A DNA stretch of 64,000 nucleotides from Atrichornis clamosus (lineage: Eukaryota > Chordata > Aves > Passeriformes > Menuridae), in assembly GCA_013400975.1 (NCBI GenBank), contig WBMZ01012800.1:24536-88535 (forward strand), read 5' to 3'. The notes under the pieces were generated by a model. That model worked only from the letters and a program-made list of their open reading frames with translations. It was not told the DNA's origin and did no database searches. The translations under genes and the position numbers were made by a program. Shown in pieces: positions 49,736-61,700 of this stretch (the stretch's first letter is position 1; each line of letters starts with the position of its first letter).

Positions 49736-50346
49736 CCAGCCCTGTCCTAGACCTGAACTTTGAGTGAATATTCATGATGCCTGGGGGACCTGCCCTTGAG
49801 TTTGGGCTTGAAGTGCTTGGGAAGTGCTGTCTGTAGTGTCATGATGTCTTTAGCCTTTATATACCAGCACATATTATTAGGATAAACGCTTAATGCCATA
49901 TGTTCTGAAAACATCCATTGCTCCCCCTTCAGAAAAAGCTTTGTTACTTTCTATAGGGCTTTTCAAAAATAAACACTTTAAAACAGTAGAAATTTGGTAT
50001 TTTAACAACTCTCTATTAGTAAGAAGCAGTGGTTTCATACTTAGTACTGTTTAAAATACATTGAAACCGGATTTAGTGGCCAGTAAGAAACACAAGTAAT
50101 TTATTACTGCTTTTCTTCTGCTAATTAGCTGAGATACACTGTGATCTGATTTGTGATGAGATTATAATTTTCCAGTATTTTGACTGTCTCATTAGTTCAA
50201 TGCTTAAGTAATAACGTGCTTCAGATAATGCATTTAAGTGTTTTGTCAGTGTAAATATATGAAGAAAATAGTTTTTCTTTGTGTTTGTTAGATACTGTGA
50301 TAATATATTGAAAATTATCCCTATAAGCAGCAATATGTAAACAGTT
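49736..50346. other. AT-rich unique sequence, no gene seen
   Basis: No repeat or exon is recognised between the open frame and the LTR. Confidence 0.55.
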
Positions 50347-50938
50347 TGTGGTGGTTGAACCTGGCTGGATGCCAGATGCCCACCAAACTGCTCTATCACT
50401 CTCCTCAACTGGACATGGGTAAGAAAATATTAGAAAGAACAGGGAGAGATCATTCACCAATTACCATCACAGGCAAAACAGACTTGACTTGGGAAATTAA
50501 CTGAATTTATTACCAATCAGATCAGAGCAGGGCAATGAGAGACTAAACCAAATATTAAAAAAACTTTCACCCACCCTTCTGTTCTGCCTGAGCTCAACTT
50601 CACTCCAAATTTTCTCTGCCTCCTTTCTGCAGTGGTGCAGGAGGACGGGAAATGGGAGCTGCATTCAATTCATCGCACATTGTCTGTTCCACTCCTTCCT
50701 CTTCAGCGGGAGGACTCTTCACAGTATTTCCCTGCTTCGGTGTGGAGTCCTTTCTAAATCTGTTACCCCAGAGGTGCCATCACCGTCACTAGTGGGCTCA
50801 ACCTTGGCCAGTGGCAGACCTGTGCTGGAGCCGGCTGGCATTGGCTCTGTCACACATAGGGAAGCTTCTGGCAGCTTCCCACAGAAGCCTCCCTGTAGCC
50901 CCCCCGCTACCAAAACCTTATCACTCAAACCTAATACA
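50347..50938 (-). mobile_element. Solo LTR of an avian endogenous retrovirus-like element
   Basis: Both ends obey the TG...CA rule: the plus strand starts TGTGGTGGTTGAACCTGGCT and ends AAACCTAATACA. The body matches a bird LTR family with blocks GGATGCCAGATGCCCACCAA, ATTTATTACCAATCAGATCA, CCCGCTACCAAAACCTTATC and GCTTCTGGCAGCTTCCCACA. The LTR reads on the minus strand. A degenerate TATA-like region complements 50749-50763, and AATAAA complements TTTATT at 50506-50511. It is flanked by CAGTT (50342-50346) and CAGTC (50939-50943), a 5-bp target duplication with one change. The central GC-rich tandem portion seen in longer members is mostly absent. No gag, pol or env lies next to it, so it is a solo LTR left by recombination. 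The exact family name is not asserted. Confidence 0.85.
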
Positions 50939-50943
50939 CAGTC

Positions 50944-53444
50944 AAATCAAGTCCTTTCAGTCCAATGAAAACGTGACTATATATTTTGAGGCCCCTTCTA
51001 AGTTCTTCACAAATCTGTAGTTACTAAATTAGATGGATTTTACTCCATTCTTGTCCAACAAGGTGTTTGATACCTGTTCTGTTTTCTGAGAATTACACAG
51101 CTTAGAGATTGCAAGGTTTTGTTGCACCTGTAAAAAGCAAACAAGTTTGAAGTCACTTAGCTCAGTGTTTTGTTACTTTTTTCAGACAGTGTTTGGAGTT
51201 GGACAGGGGTGGATGCATCGTGGGCTGCGTTGTACTTCCCTCAGCCTCTCCTACAAATCTGTCCTAGTTTGGAGGACAACTCTTGATGTTTCATTCTGAA
51301 GCAAAGCATTAATTTGTGAACAGATAGCCTTTGTCATCCTGCACAAAACAGCACTTTCTTAATACAATTCTTTCCTTCAAATTATTAAATTATTGCTATT
51401 GATTAGTTATAAATTGAACAAGTGAGACTTTTGCTGTTATCAAACAGATACTTACAGTATTATTACAAGAATATTGAATGATTGTCAGCTTTTCTCTCTA
51501 CAGAGCAATCTACTTATAATGTAACCGGCAAATAGCCTGGGAATTTCCATTTTGATTAACTAATAATAATTAGCTGAAATAATACTTCTCTCTCTCTCTG
51601 AAAAAAAAAACCCAAACTCATGTTTTCATGTGATGAAGAACATCACGGACATCACATTATAGTGAATCCTATCTGGAGAAAGCCAAAACTGAGCTTGTAG
51701 TAACCCTCTAGTCCTTAGAAATAAGCAAACCCCACTTAATTTAGTAATAAAGTTGTAAACCTACAAAAATTTAGGCACCTGCTTAACTTTGCTCACTCTA
51801 CTTAGCCCTCTTCACTTTTTACAGTGTGCACAAGTTTTCAAAACCAGGGTCTAATACCAATTTGTAATGCAAGGAGTATATTCTCTGTCCTTACACCATT
51901 TGCAACAGTGTCTTTTGGAACTATTGTAGCTTTTTATACCCGTTTTAACATCGCTGTAAATAAAGCATGAATGAATGGCAGAAGGAAGTAGTAAAATTGA
52001 GTAGCAGGAGCTCAAGGTATTACAGAATAGATGATATAATATGGGAAACATAATTTTGCTAGAATTTGACTTGTGTTGTTCCTGGATTTGATCTCTGATC
52101 CCTCAAATTAAAAACCAACCAGTCTTTTTAAATTGTGTATGGTAATTATGTTAGAACGTAATTTAAATAGTGTTTTCAGAATTTTTTACTCTTTGGTTAA
52201 TAATTTATTAGGACTTGCTGTATGGAGGAAAAAGATGTTCACAACCAGGGTATGAGGGAAGAGAGAAGAGAAGGGAGAATTTATTTCTGAAGGAAATGTT
52301 TCTTTCCCATTAGTCTGAAGTAGTGTTTTCAGATACATTCAGGTGAAAACATCATGCAGTGACAAGTTAGTTATTTTTCAGTATAGTGTTATTAATGATC
52401 TTTTTGCACTCTTTAAGTCTTAAAAAGCAGTTGTTTACTCATCATTCTTTTTGTTCCACAAGACATACGATTTAGTATAGTTGTATTGCTCGGAAGACAT
52501 TTTGGAGTATAACTGTAAGAACCAGAAGATCCTTTCAATATTAATAGGTAGCTGAAAGCAGCACTTTGACCTGCTTTTTAAATTAGACAAACTGAAATAG
52601 TGGCTTATATTCATTCAGCCAGTCTAAGTCTAGCCAAGTACAACTTTACATCTAGTATATCCTCTTTTCCGTGATAAGACTCTGAATGAAAGAGGGCAAT
52701 CTGCTCACATTCCTTATAATCATATCCTTGTAAGTACTTTCTTTATCTTCTGTTTAACACAACTCGGCCTGATTATTTTTCCTCTGTAGAGGAGTTTCTA
52801 GATACTGTGTGTTTTGCTTTCATGGTTGATTTGAAGGCAGTCTTAAGTTTCTTCAAGGTGTAACCTTATTATTCTATAGAGTTGTTCTAGAAACTGCATC
52901 TGTGTCTTCTCTTCCATGTCCTGGGTGCAACCAAGACATGATTGGGAATTGTACATGTCAAAATGTGGAGAACTAAAATACATCGTAGATACAGTACTTA
53001 CAGTACTTTCCTTGGGTTGCTTCCTACATGAATTTTGATTTAGAAACCCTATTCAAAAAGGCAGGGAAATAAGATACAGGTCTGAGATTAACAAGGTTGA
53101 AAAAAAGACTTTGTATTCACTTAAAATGAGTAAATGCACTTAAGAGTTTCAGTCATTTGAAATTGCTCCACTTTAGCAAACTTTTAATGTTAATGCCATG
53201 GGAGCGCTCTGCAAGGTCACAGACCAGTCAGCCTACAGCCAAAACTCCTGAAGCCTGACCTTAGAGGTGTTTCTGCTTTCATGGGAAGAGAGGCCTTAAA
53301 ATAAGTTGTTGTCCTCCCTCTTTCCCCTGTTCTCCTCACCTTTCTTCTTTCTTTTGTCCCTCTTCAGACAATTTTCTGCACCATTTTGGCAAATACAGCA
53401 TCAGAAATTACTTTGATAACAACAACCAAAATCATGCCCTGTTG
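50944..53444. other. AT-rich unique sequence, no gene seen
   Basis: No repeat family or exon is recognised. A (CT)n followed by poly-A run sits at 51589-51610. Confidence 0.55.
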
Positions 53445-53477
53445 TCCATGTTTCTCCATGTCCTGGAGAAACATGGA
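53445..53477. repeat. Perfect 14-bp stem-loop
   Basis: TCCATGTTTCTCCA (53445-53458) and TGGAGAAACATGGA (53464-53477) are exact reverse complements around the 5-nt loop TGTCC. It lies within a 123-codon plus-strand open frame (53386-53757) that I do not recognise. The stem is too short for a miRNA precursor. Confidence 0.8.
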
Positions 53478-54200
53478 AACTAGGTCAGAATTAGAAGCCA
53501 ACATAAGCTCTTACTCTTTCACCCCTATTTTTAATTTCACTGAAATTCAATTTGTTAGTCTTGTCTGTAAGCAAGTATTTAACATTTACAAAAATGATGG
53601 ATGTGATTATAGCCTGTCCTTGACACCATTTGTAGGTGAAGTAATGGAAGGACTAGTGCAGGTCCCCATTGATACAGAAATAAAAGAGAGAGGTGTAACA
53701 TACGCCAATCAATATTTGTTTAACTGTGCATGCATCTTTATTAGATTAAAACTTTGACTGATGAAAGCTAATATTGTAATTATGGGATATACAGAATTCT
53801 ATAAGGCCTGACATAGCACTGTCTGGCATTTTTATATAAAAATAATGATACGAGATCAATCTTGCATTCTAACTGAATTAGAAATTGGCAAACAAAGGGA
53901 TGTCAATACAGCTGTAAACAAGGCATATCTTCTACTGGGATCTTGTAGAGTCAGATCTTCACTCTGTATTGCATAATGTGTTAATCAGTAAACCAATAGC
54001 AATAAAATTACTTGCACTGTGTATGATTCACACAAGTGATTGGAGGAGTGGTAATGACCAACATGGGTTATTCTTACAGAACAACGCAGATAACTGATAA
54101 ACTGGATGTGAGCAAGTGAAATATTTGCATGCAGCGCATCATTTTTGAGGGAACAAGCAAAGGACGTGTTCTGAACTTGAACTCCCAGTTCAATCATTTA
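53478..54200. other. AT-rich unique sequence, no gene seen
   Basis: It contains the rest of an unrecognised 123-codon open frame ending at 53757. Nothing else is seen. Confidence 0.5.
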
Positions 54201-54249
54201 GAAAGGCTAACATCCTCATTTTGAGTTATATGGAAAGGCTAACATCCTC
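54201..54249. repeat. Direct repeat of 17 bp, offset 32 bp
   Basis: GAAAGGCTAACATCCTC occurs at 54201-54217 and again, identical, at 54233-54249. It is probably a small local tandem duplication of about 32 bp in which the spacer has diverged. Confidence 0.8.
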
Positions 54250-57200
54250 TATTATGTGATCAGTTTGTACCTTTGATTCATAGTTGAGGTAGTTTTGGTT
54301 GGGTTTTTTTATAGGTTTGGGTAATTGTTGGGGATGGGTTAAGTTGATTAGGAAACACAGTTGAAGAATTGTTAAATCTGTGTGAGACGTGATTTCTACA
54401 GTTGAACACTAATATACAACTTTTTGTAGGCTGCCTGCTATTTATTTCTAGTCAAGGAAGCAATTAGGCTTGTGTGATGTGAGTGCTAGTGTGTGATTTG
54501 GAAGACGAAAGTTCAGTTCCACAGTCTTTTATAACATGGCATGTTGCTTAGTCTTGGTGTGTTTTAATTGCCTATGTGTAAAATGGGAACAGTAAGCTTT
54601 CCTATCTTGCAGGGTGGTTGTAAAGATAAATTTCCTGAAGTTTTTCATGTGTGATGATGCTGGAACAGTGGAAGCCATATAAATTTTCTTCCAATAATAT
54701 TTCATGTAAAAAAACATTTTCAAATACTTCCCTGTCTGCTTTTTAAAGCCCAGATAACAATAAGATCCTCACAGATTTATGGTTGTGGCTTTTTTTTTTT
54801 CTTAATTTGTCATCTTTGAGAAGTGAGTTGGCAAGCAAGCAAAACAGCAACTGAAATATTCTACAGGAATATAGGGGACTTTAATGGTCACTAGTACATG
54901 CAAATCTGCAGAAAAATTCCACTACAACTGAAATATGCACTCAATATAATTAAATTTCAATAATTTAGTAGATTGGTGTAATGCATTGTAGAGAAAAAAG
55001 GGATTTGGGAATCTTGAAGCTATTGGGGCTGAAAAGTCAGATGCAATGGTAGGAACTTAAAATGAACGAGGAAGATTTTTTCCCTTGTTTCCTCACTTTT
55101 TGTCTCATGCATCTGTTTTGCTGTGATCACGTGTATAGCACACATCTTAAAAGGAACATTCATATTATGAAACTGAATCACAAAAGTGGCTTGAATATAT
55201 CAGAGCCTAATTAGTACATGCAGCTCCTCACTGTAAAAAGCTCTGTTCCCATGTACTTAATGACCATATCTTGTCAAGAGAGCAGCAATGCAGCTGTGTG
55301 CTGTGTTGTGTGCCCACTGAACTGTAATCTCAAACCAAACTTGTTACCTGGTCCAACTTACCTTGTGCTTCTAGTGCACAGAAAATCTATAAATAGCTAG
55401 GTTTATTGTGAAACTAAATTAAAGTCATTGTAGCATTTTCATTAAAGGCTTTTTGGCTTGGCTATTTAACCCTTTTGTAGGCCAGTGAGGAAATTGTAAA
55501 ACATTTTAACTGGGTTCCTGATAGAGCTGTTTGATGTATTACTACAATATGAAACAACTCTGAAGCACTGAAACCACTTTTATTTCTGATAGCATTTTAA
55601 AACTTTAAGGAAAAGGTAAGAAATGAAACTACAATTAAGAGCTGCTAATTATCTAATGCTTGCTGAAGTAGTATGTTTTAAATACATGCCTCAAGAAGGA
55701 ATGTGTGCTGGCTGATACACAACATGCTCATTACTAACACAGTGGTAAACATTGTAGGTTTGTCTTTCTCAGTGCATGAGGCTTGACTCATTAAGGCCTG
55801 AAGCTACTCTAGGAAAGACATAAGAAATCCAGTGCTCTTTTCCCTCAAGATTCATCAAAGGATGAGTCATCTGTTAAAAAACAGAGTAATCATCAGGCTA
55901 TTCTGCTTTTCTGCTTACTATTACTATCAGAACAAAGCCTCTGAGCCAAAAAAATTTTTTTCATTTAAAGAAAAGAAGAGAGAAACAAGACAACATGACT
56001 TTCATCTCATTCAAGGGACTCAGGCTGGTTTATGCTTTCAAGTTCTGCCATTGCAATAGTTTAAGTCATAAGGTGGGAAATACTGTGCCACAACTAGGCA
56101 TAGCTCCAGTGGCAAAACCTCTTGATTGGGATACAGTTAAGATTGTGTGAAAGCAGCTCTCTTGCTGATGAAGTGCTGTAGCCCATCCAAGACATTAATC
56201 TGAGCTCCAGGGCAAGGAAACACTTCCCTCCTTACAGCTTTCTCCCTTTAAACGTATAGCTTCTCAAGTATGCATATACTTTATTTCAGATGGCAGCTTT
56301 AGTAGAGTGATCAACAGTGAAATTACTCATTTTTACTCAGACAACATCCAAGAAAAAGTACGCAAGAAGTGGGGATGAAGATTCTCCACCAATGCAGTCT
56401 CCATGCAAAATAAACATCCCTAACTAATTATATGAGGTTAGAGAAAATATCTACAAAACCATTCTCTTCAAAAAGGCTTAGTCTCACAGAAAAGACAGTG
56501 TTCGTAACAGGGCACGCCCCCCCGCCCCAGATCCTTATCTGCGAGAAGTCCTCTTGCCTGTCTGACAGGCAAAGGAGGGAATTCATAAGTACACTCTTGG
56601 CATAGTGCTTCTTTTACAGAAGGAGAGAAATGCCAGGTGATGTTTTGTGAAGTCCACAGGGTTTTTTAAAACAAGGTACTTCATGAAGTAGATACTAAAA
56701 CTGAACAATACCATCAAGTTTTGAAATAAAAGTTCCATTGTTATGAATGAAGGTATTTCACACAACTGTCTCGGAATACAGCTTAGAAAATCTTTTATGA
56801 TTGCAGGTGACTTTTCAAATCGTATAAACATACTGAAAGCCAAGATTAGCATTTCTTCTCTGTAAATACTTAGAAGGGCTTCAGCATTGTGCTTAATCCA
56901 TTTACATTTAAATTTGAAGCATAGCTTTTAAACATGGAAGTAGGTGAATGTAACAAGTTGAATTTACTTCTGAAAATGGTATTTACTTAGGTCCCATACT
57001 TTAACTGTTGTTTAATCCTTTATTCCTGGTATTGGTATCTGGTATTTTAGACACTGAGATTACTCTCAGTTTTATAAAAATAAACCTTGCAGAAAATGGT
57101 AATACACCAGAACATTTTCCAGTCTGGTTCCTGAGTGACAGCTGTGGGCTGCCTCCTTGTTAAGTTGTAATTTCTCCCTTCCTCAACAAGCTTATCTCTT

Positions 57201-58308
57201 TTTCTGTTTGTATTATAATCTTTTGGATGCAAGGAGAGAAATTTTCCTTGTTGTGTTGATCTTTTGCTCTGCTGTTCTAGATAGGATGGCACAACTACTA
57301 TTGCCAGAGAGTGATAATTTCAAGTACGATGTCCCCAAGTGCTCCCTTGCATCAAATGAACCAATTCGCCCTTCCTTCATTTAAAAAAAAAATCTTTTTA
57401 TTGTGTTTTGCACAGTGGATTCTACTCCCTTCTTAGGAAGTTCTTTGCTATGGCAATGTAAAATTTGACATGTCATTCAGAATCAAAACTGCCTGCTTTG
57501 GGGGAAGATACAAGATCTTTCAAAGTGGGAAACAAAAGATAATTTTCCCGTAATGGCATCACATACAAATTTCTAACAGAAATTGCTAGTTACATCGGCA
57601 GTTAACACAGACCTTGATGTGATTTCTTTCTTTCATGTACAGTACAGGTTATAATCAAACCCTGTACCAATACTGTAACCTAAGTATACAGTGATATGAA
57701 ACTTTGCATAGAGGTAGGGCAGCATTGTAGTGGCCCAAAGCTTGGATTTCTCCCCAAAGAGTAATTTTCATTAAAGCTTAATTATGAACTTGAAATTAAT
57801 TTCATGTCCAAAACACTTTCTTATTATTCAGGCTACACTGTTGTTATCTTGGCAGCACAGCTTGTTTCAGCCCTTGAAAGGCACTACGTGGAAGAATGCC
57901 AGCTCCGCAAGTTCCACAGCAGTTCTCGTTTCACCCTAATCTAGTGGTCATATAAAATAGCTGATCGCGTTGTACAGTTTACCAGATTAGTCAGCCCATG
58001 GATGTTCTTTAAGGCTGGAAAGAGGGTAAAAAGTCCATAATAGCATTGTAATGTCTCTTTCCTTGTACTGAGAGCAATCGAGAGTCATCACCACTCTCTA
58101 ACTTGGGCAGCATTAGCCTGTGAGCTGCCAGGGAGATTAAGGTCAGGACTTGAATTCAAACACTCTCCTGAGAAAATGTTTCTTGTTTGCACCTGCTTTT
58201 CTTACTTGCACTTTGCTTCACAAACAGGATGCTTTCAAAATATTTGACTTGACAAGTATTTTGCTAAACCACTGTAATTCTTAAAATAGCTTTTACCAAA
58301 TGAAATTC
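54250..58308. other. AT-rich unique sequence, no gene seen
   Basis: No repeat family, RNA gene or exon is recognised in 4 kb. A G-tract cluster at 54301-54338 has one 15-nt loop, so it is a weak quadruplex candidate. A C-rich run (C7 G C4) lies at about 56517-56528. Confidence 0.5.
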
Positions 58309-58762
58309 TTCATAGAATTATAGAATATCCTGAGTTGGATTGGGCCCACAAGGATCTCTGAGTCCAGCTCCTGGCCCTGCACAGGGCATCCCCAAGAATC
58401 ACACCATCTACCTGAGAGTGTTGTTCAAACACTTCCTGAACTCTGCTGGACTTGGTGCTGTGACCACTTCCCTGGGGAGCCTGTTCCAGTGCCCAACCAC
58501 CTTCTGGGTGAAGAACTTTTTCCTGATATCCAGCCTAAACCTCCCGTGACAACAGCTTCATGCCATTCCCTTGGGTCTTGTCCCTGGTCACCACAGAGAA
58601 GACATCAGTGCCTGCCACTCCTCTTCCCATCACAAGGAAGTTGTAACTGTGACGAGGTCTCCCCTCGGTCTCCTCCAGGCTGAACAGACCAAGTGACCTC
58701 AGCTGCTTGTCATACAGCTTCCCCTCAAGGCCCTTCACCATCTCTGTAGCCCTGTTCATCCT
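58309..58762 (-). mobile_element. CR1 LINE 3' fragment (about 450 bp)
   Basis: The plus strand begins TTCATAGAATTATAGAATAT and follows the reverse complement of a CR1 subfamily common in birds: GAGTCCAGCTCCTGGCCCTG, CACAGGGCATCCCCAAGAAT, CACTTCCCTGGGGAGCCTGT, TCCAGTGCCCAACCACCTTC, AAGAACTTTTTCCTGATATC, GACGAGGTCTCCCCTCGGTC and CAGACCAAGTGACCTCAGCT. It ends near CCTGTTCATCC. This is a different subfamily from the plus-strand copies at 21-22 kb and is the least diverged repeat in the window, so it is probably among the youngest insertions. Frames crossing it on both strands are element sequence. Confidence 0.93.
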
Positions 58763-61700
58763 TTTATTCTGGTCCTGGTAACAGAAAGGCAGAAAAGAGA
58801 AAGGACAGGTCCATCTTTATGGGACTGGCTTCTGCACTAAGGACAAGTTTTGAGAGATGAGTATTGAAAGGTTTGAAAGTACTCTCCCTTTTTATGAAAA
58901 ATCCATCTCGTGCAGAAAAACAAAACATAACATTGCTTGCACTCCAGGCTGGCTGCTGTAAACGCACACTTCATAATTAACACAACTATACATCTGAGGT
59001 GAAAGCAGAATTTGCTATTTAACTGTCCTTAGATAAAATTGCATTATTCTCCATCTACGCTTTGTCTACCCTCCACCCCGTTCCCTCAGCTGCACAGGGA
59101 CTTTCTCTAATGGTTTTCCTTTCTAAGACACAGGCAAATACTAATTGGCATTGAATTGTGAAGCTATAGCATTGTAAGTTTGAACGCAGGTTAGGACAAC
59201 TAAAGCAATATGGGTTAGCTGCTATCTAAATTATTATGAAATACTGCGGTTTTTCTTTTTTTATTATTTGTATACCATTAGTCATGCACAAAAGGGTAGG
59301 ATGGAGTCTTTCGTCACGGTTTCCTCTTTGTGTTTACAGGCGGCTCTTGGCAACATGATTTCCTATAATTTCGTACAATTTCTGCTGAGTTGTAGGTACT
59401 CAGATATTCTGATGAGCCAAGCAGCCAAATGGTGCAGTGCAGGAGAGGCTGTGGGATATTGTTTTAAATACATAGGTATTGAGGGCTTGAAAGCACACCT
59501 CAGATGTTTGTACTTCTCAGTCCCATCCTAACCACAGAGGGGCCTCTGTCTGAAGCACAAGGATGGGGTGAAGAGAATTTTGATAAAGATGATAAACGGC
59601 TTTTTATTGCCCCTGTAATCAGAGGCGGTCATAATGTAACTGTGCCCAGGAGAGAGAGGGGTGTTAAGCATATCCCTTCTGCAGGGACTGTCACCCAGGC
59701 ACACCAGTGGTGGCCACCAGAGATCTGTGAAAGCTGCTGGTGATTTACTCTAAAACTGCAGGCAGTGTAGGAATCTAAACTGAGAAGTCCTGAAAGACAC
59801 AACCATTAGCATCAACTCTTCATCAAAGCTGGGGTCTGTTTTTCTTTGCAGTGTCTGAATGTCCTGTGCAAATGTTTCTCATTGGTTTAGTACTGTCTTG
59901 TGGATCTCTGAACCACACCTCATTGTTTGAAGCAGACAGGCTTCAGTTGAACCCTGAGAACATAAATCAGTGTTGGCATTTCATTTCTCCTACCACCTGC
60001 TACCAAAAAAAAAAAATTAAAAAAATCCAACTCGTGCTTACATGGCTCCTCATACAAGAGGCATTAATTTAGCCCAGGGTGTAAGCAGTGGTGTTCCTGA
60101 TATTTCCCACTCAACAATTTGAAAGCCTGTAAAAGCAGCCACCAAGATGATGAAGCAAGAGAGTAGCACTGAGCTGAGAAAACCAAGCTGACAAGTTGCA
60201 GAAATAATGCTGCCTGAGGTTGAGCCATTAATGAGCAGAAGAAAACAAACCTCATCTAGAAGACTGCCTGTCACTTTGAGTGTTATGCTCTGAATATTTA
60301 AATTAAAATATAATAAAATACATACCAATTTTTTCTTCTGAAAATCCGAAACTAATACATTGTGCTGTAGATAAACTACGTAGAAAGACGGCATGGTTTT
60401 AGAGAAGGTGATGTGTTGCTAATTTGAAAGAGGAAAGAACCATGCACAGCTGATACAGAATTTTGTGGACAGCGAGGACACACTCTGTAGCAGAGCAGGA
60501 ACCCTGAGACAATGAGAAGAACAGGAGTCTGACTAACTTAATTTTGATAGTTTTACCTAAAGTGGGAGAAGAAAGAAGAAGCGCTGCTGCTGGCTGCTCT
60601 GTGGAAGCTTTTCTTGCCCCAATTTTTTTCCCCCTTATATAGCCGGCTAGAAATTAATTAACATGACTAGCATAAGGCGACTGTCTCTGCCTCTCACAAA
60701 ATAAAAAAATGAAAACATAAAACAAAGACATCTCTGACACTGTACTGAACAATTTTGGCAGCTGAAGCTGTGTTTAATCTATAAACAGGTTAGTAATATT
60801 TAATACTTCAATTTGTATGCTGGGAGATTTTCTTTTGTTACTAACAATTCTATATTTAAGATTACCAGGGCTTCAGGCGGAACTGTTTGGGTAGTAAAGT
60901 GATAAACTGACACCAGAATACCAAGCAGAAAAAAACCCATTACGCTAACAGCAGCCAACAGCAGTTAATGGTTTTCAGCTGTTGCAGATCTAATTGATCT
61001 TGTTGCTATAACAGAAAGCAGTTCTCTGTGATTCATATGCTTTCTTACTGGAACATATTCTACTCCCTTGCTGTTTTTAAGCCCCACTAACTGTTTTTTC
61101 CCTTTTCTTAAATGCCATTGCTAACAACACATTCCATTTAAAGCTAATATTAGTGAAATAAAAATTCTGTTTAGTTTGCTGAGCCTTAAATTTTCTCTCT
61201 TCATTAAAAGGAAGGCCAAATTACTTCAGTTGTGCATTTCTTAGATATATTAATCGTCTTCTTTGAAGTGTCACACCCAGTGCTCATTATTCTTGATTTA
61301 TACATACCTTGAAATCCGTATCTGCCGTGAATGTATCGGATGTGACTAAAATGACGTAAACATTTGCAGTCAGCTGCAGTCTGATGCCAAAACCTCAGTT
61401 CTGCATGTGAAGCTTCCATTGATATCAACAGGATCCAATGTGTTTTCTGCAGGACATGGTTTGAGTAGTACAACTGATACAGCTGCCTGTATCCTTTGGA
61501 TTCTGCAAACAAGTATTTTTCTATTTTTCTTTTTTTTTTTCCTTTTTAGCATTTGGAAACTTCTGATGTATTATTTAGATTTTACCGAAGCATTAATTTG
61601 AAACATTTGACTGAAATTTTAATGGTAGTTATTATATTAGGAGTGATTTCTTGGTGTGATTTTATTTTTTGTCAAAAAGAAACTGGAAAAAATAGGAATT

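Noticed and set aside
50719..51020. Open frames of 64-69 codons on both strands near 50.8 kb
   Set aside because: They overlap the LTR and its flank; LTR sequence is not coding.
54301..54338. Possible G-quadruplex with four G tracts
   Set aside because: The first loop is about 15 nt, outside the usual limit, so stability would be low.
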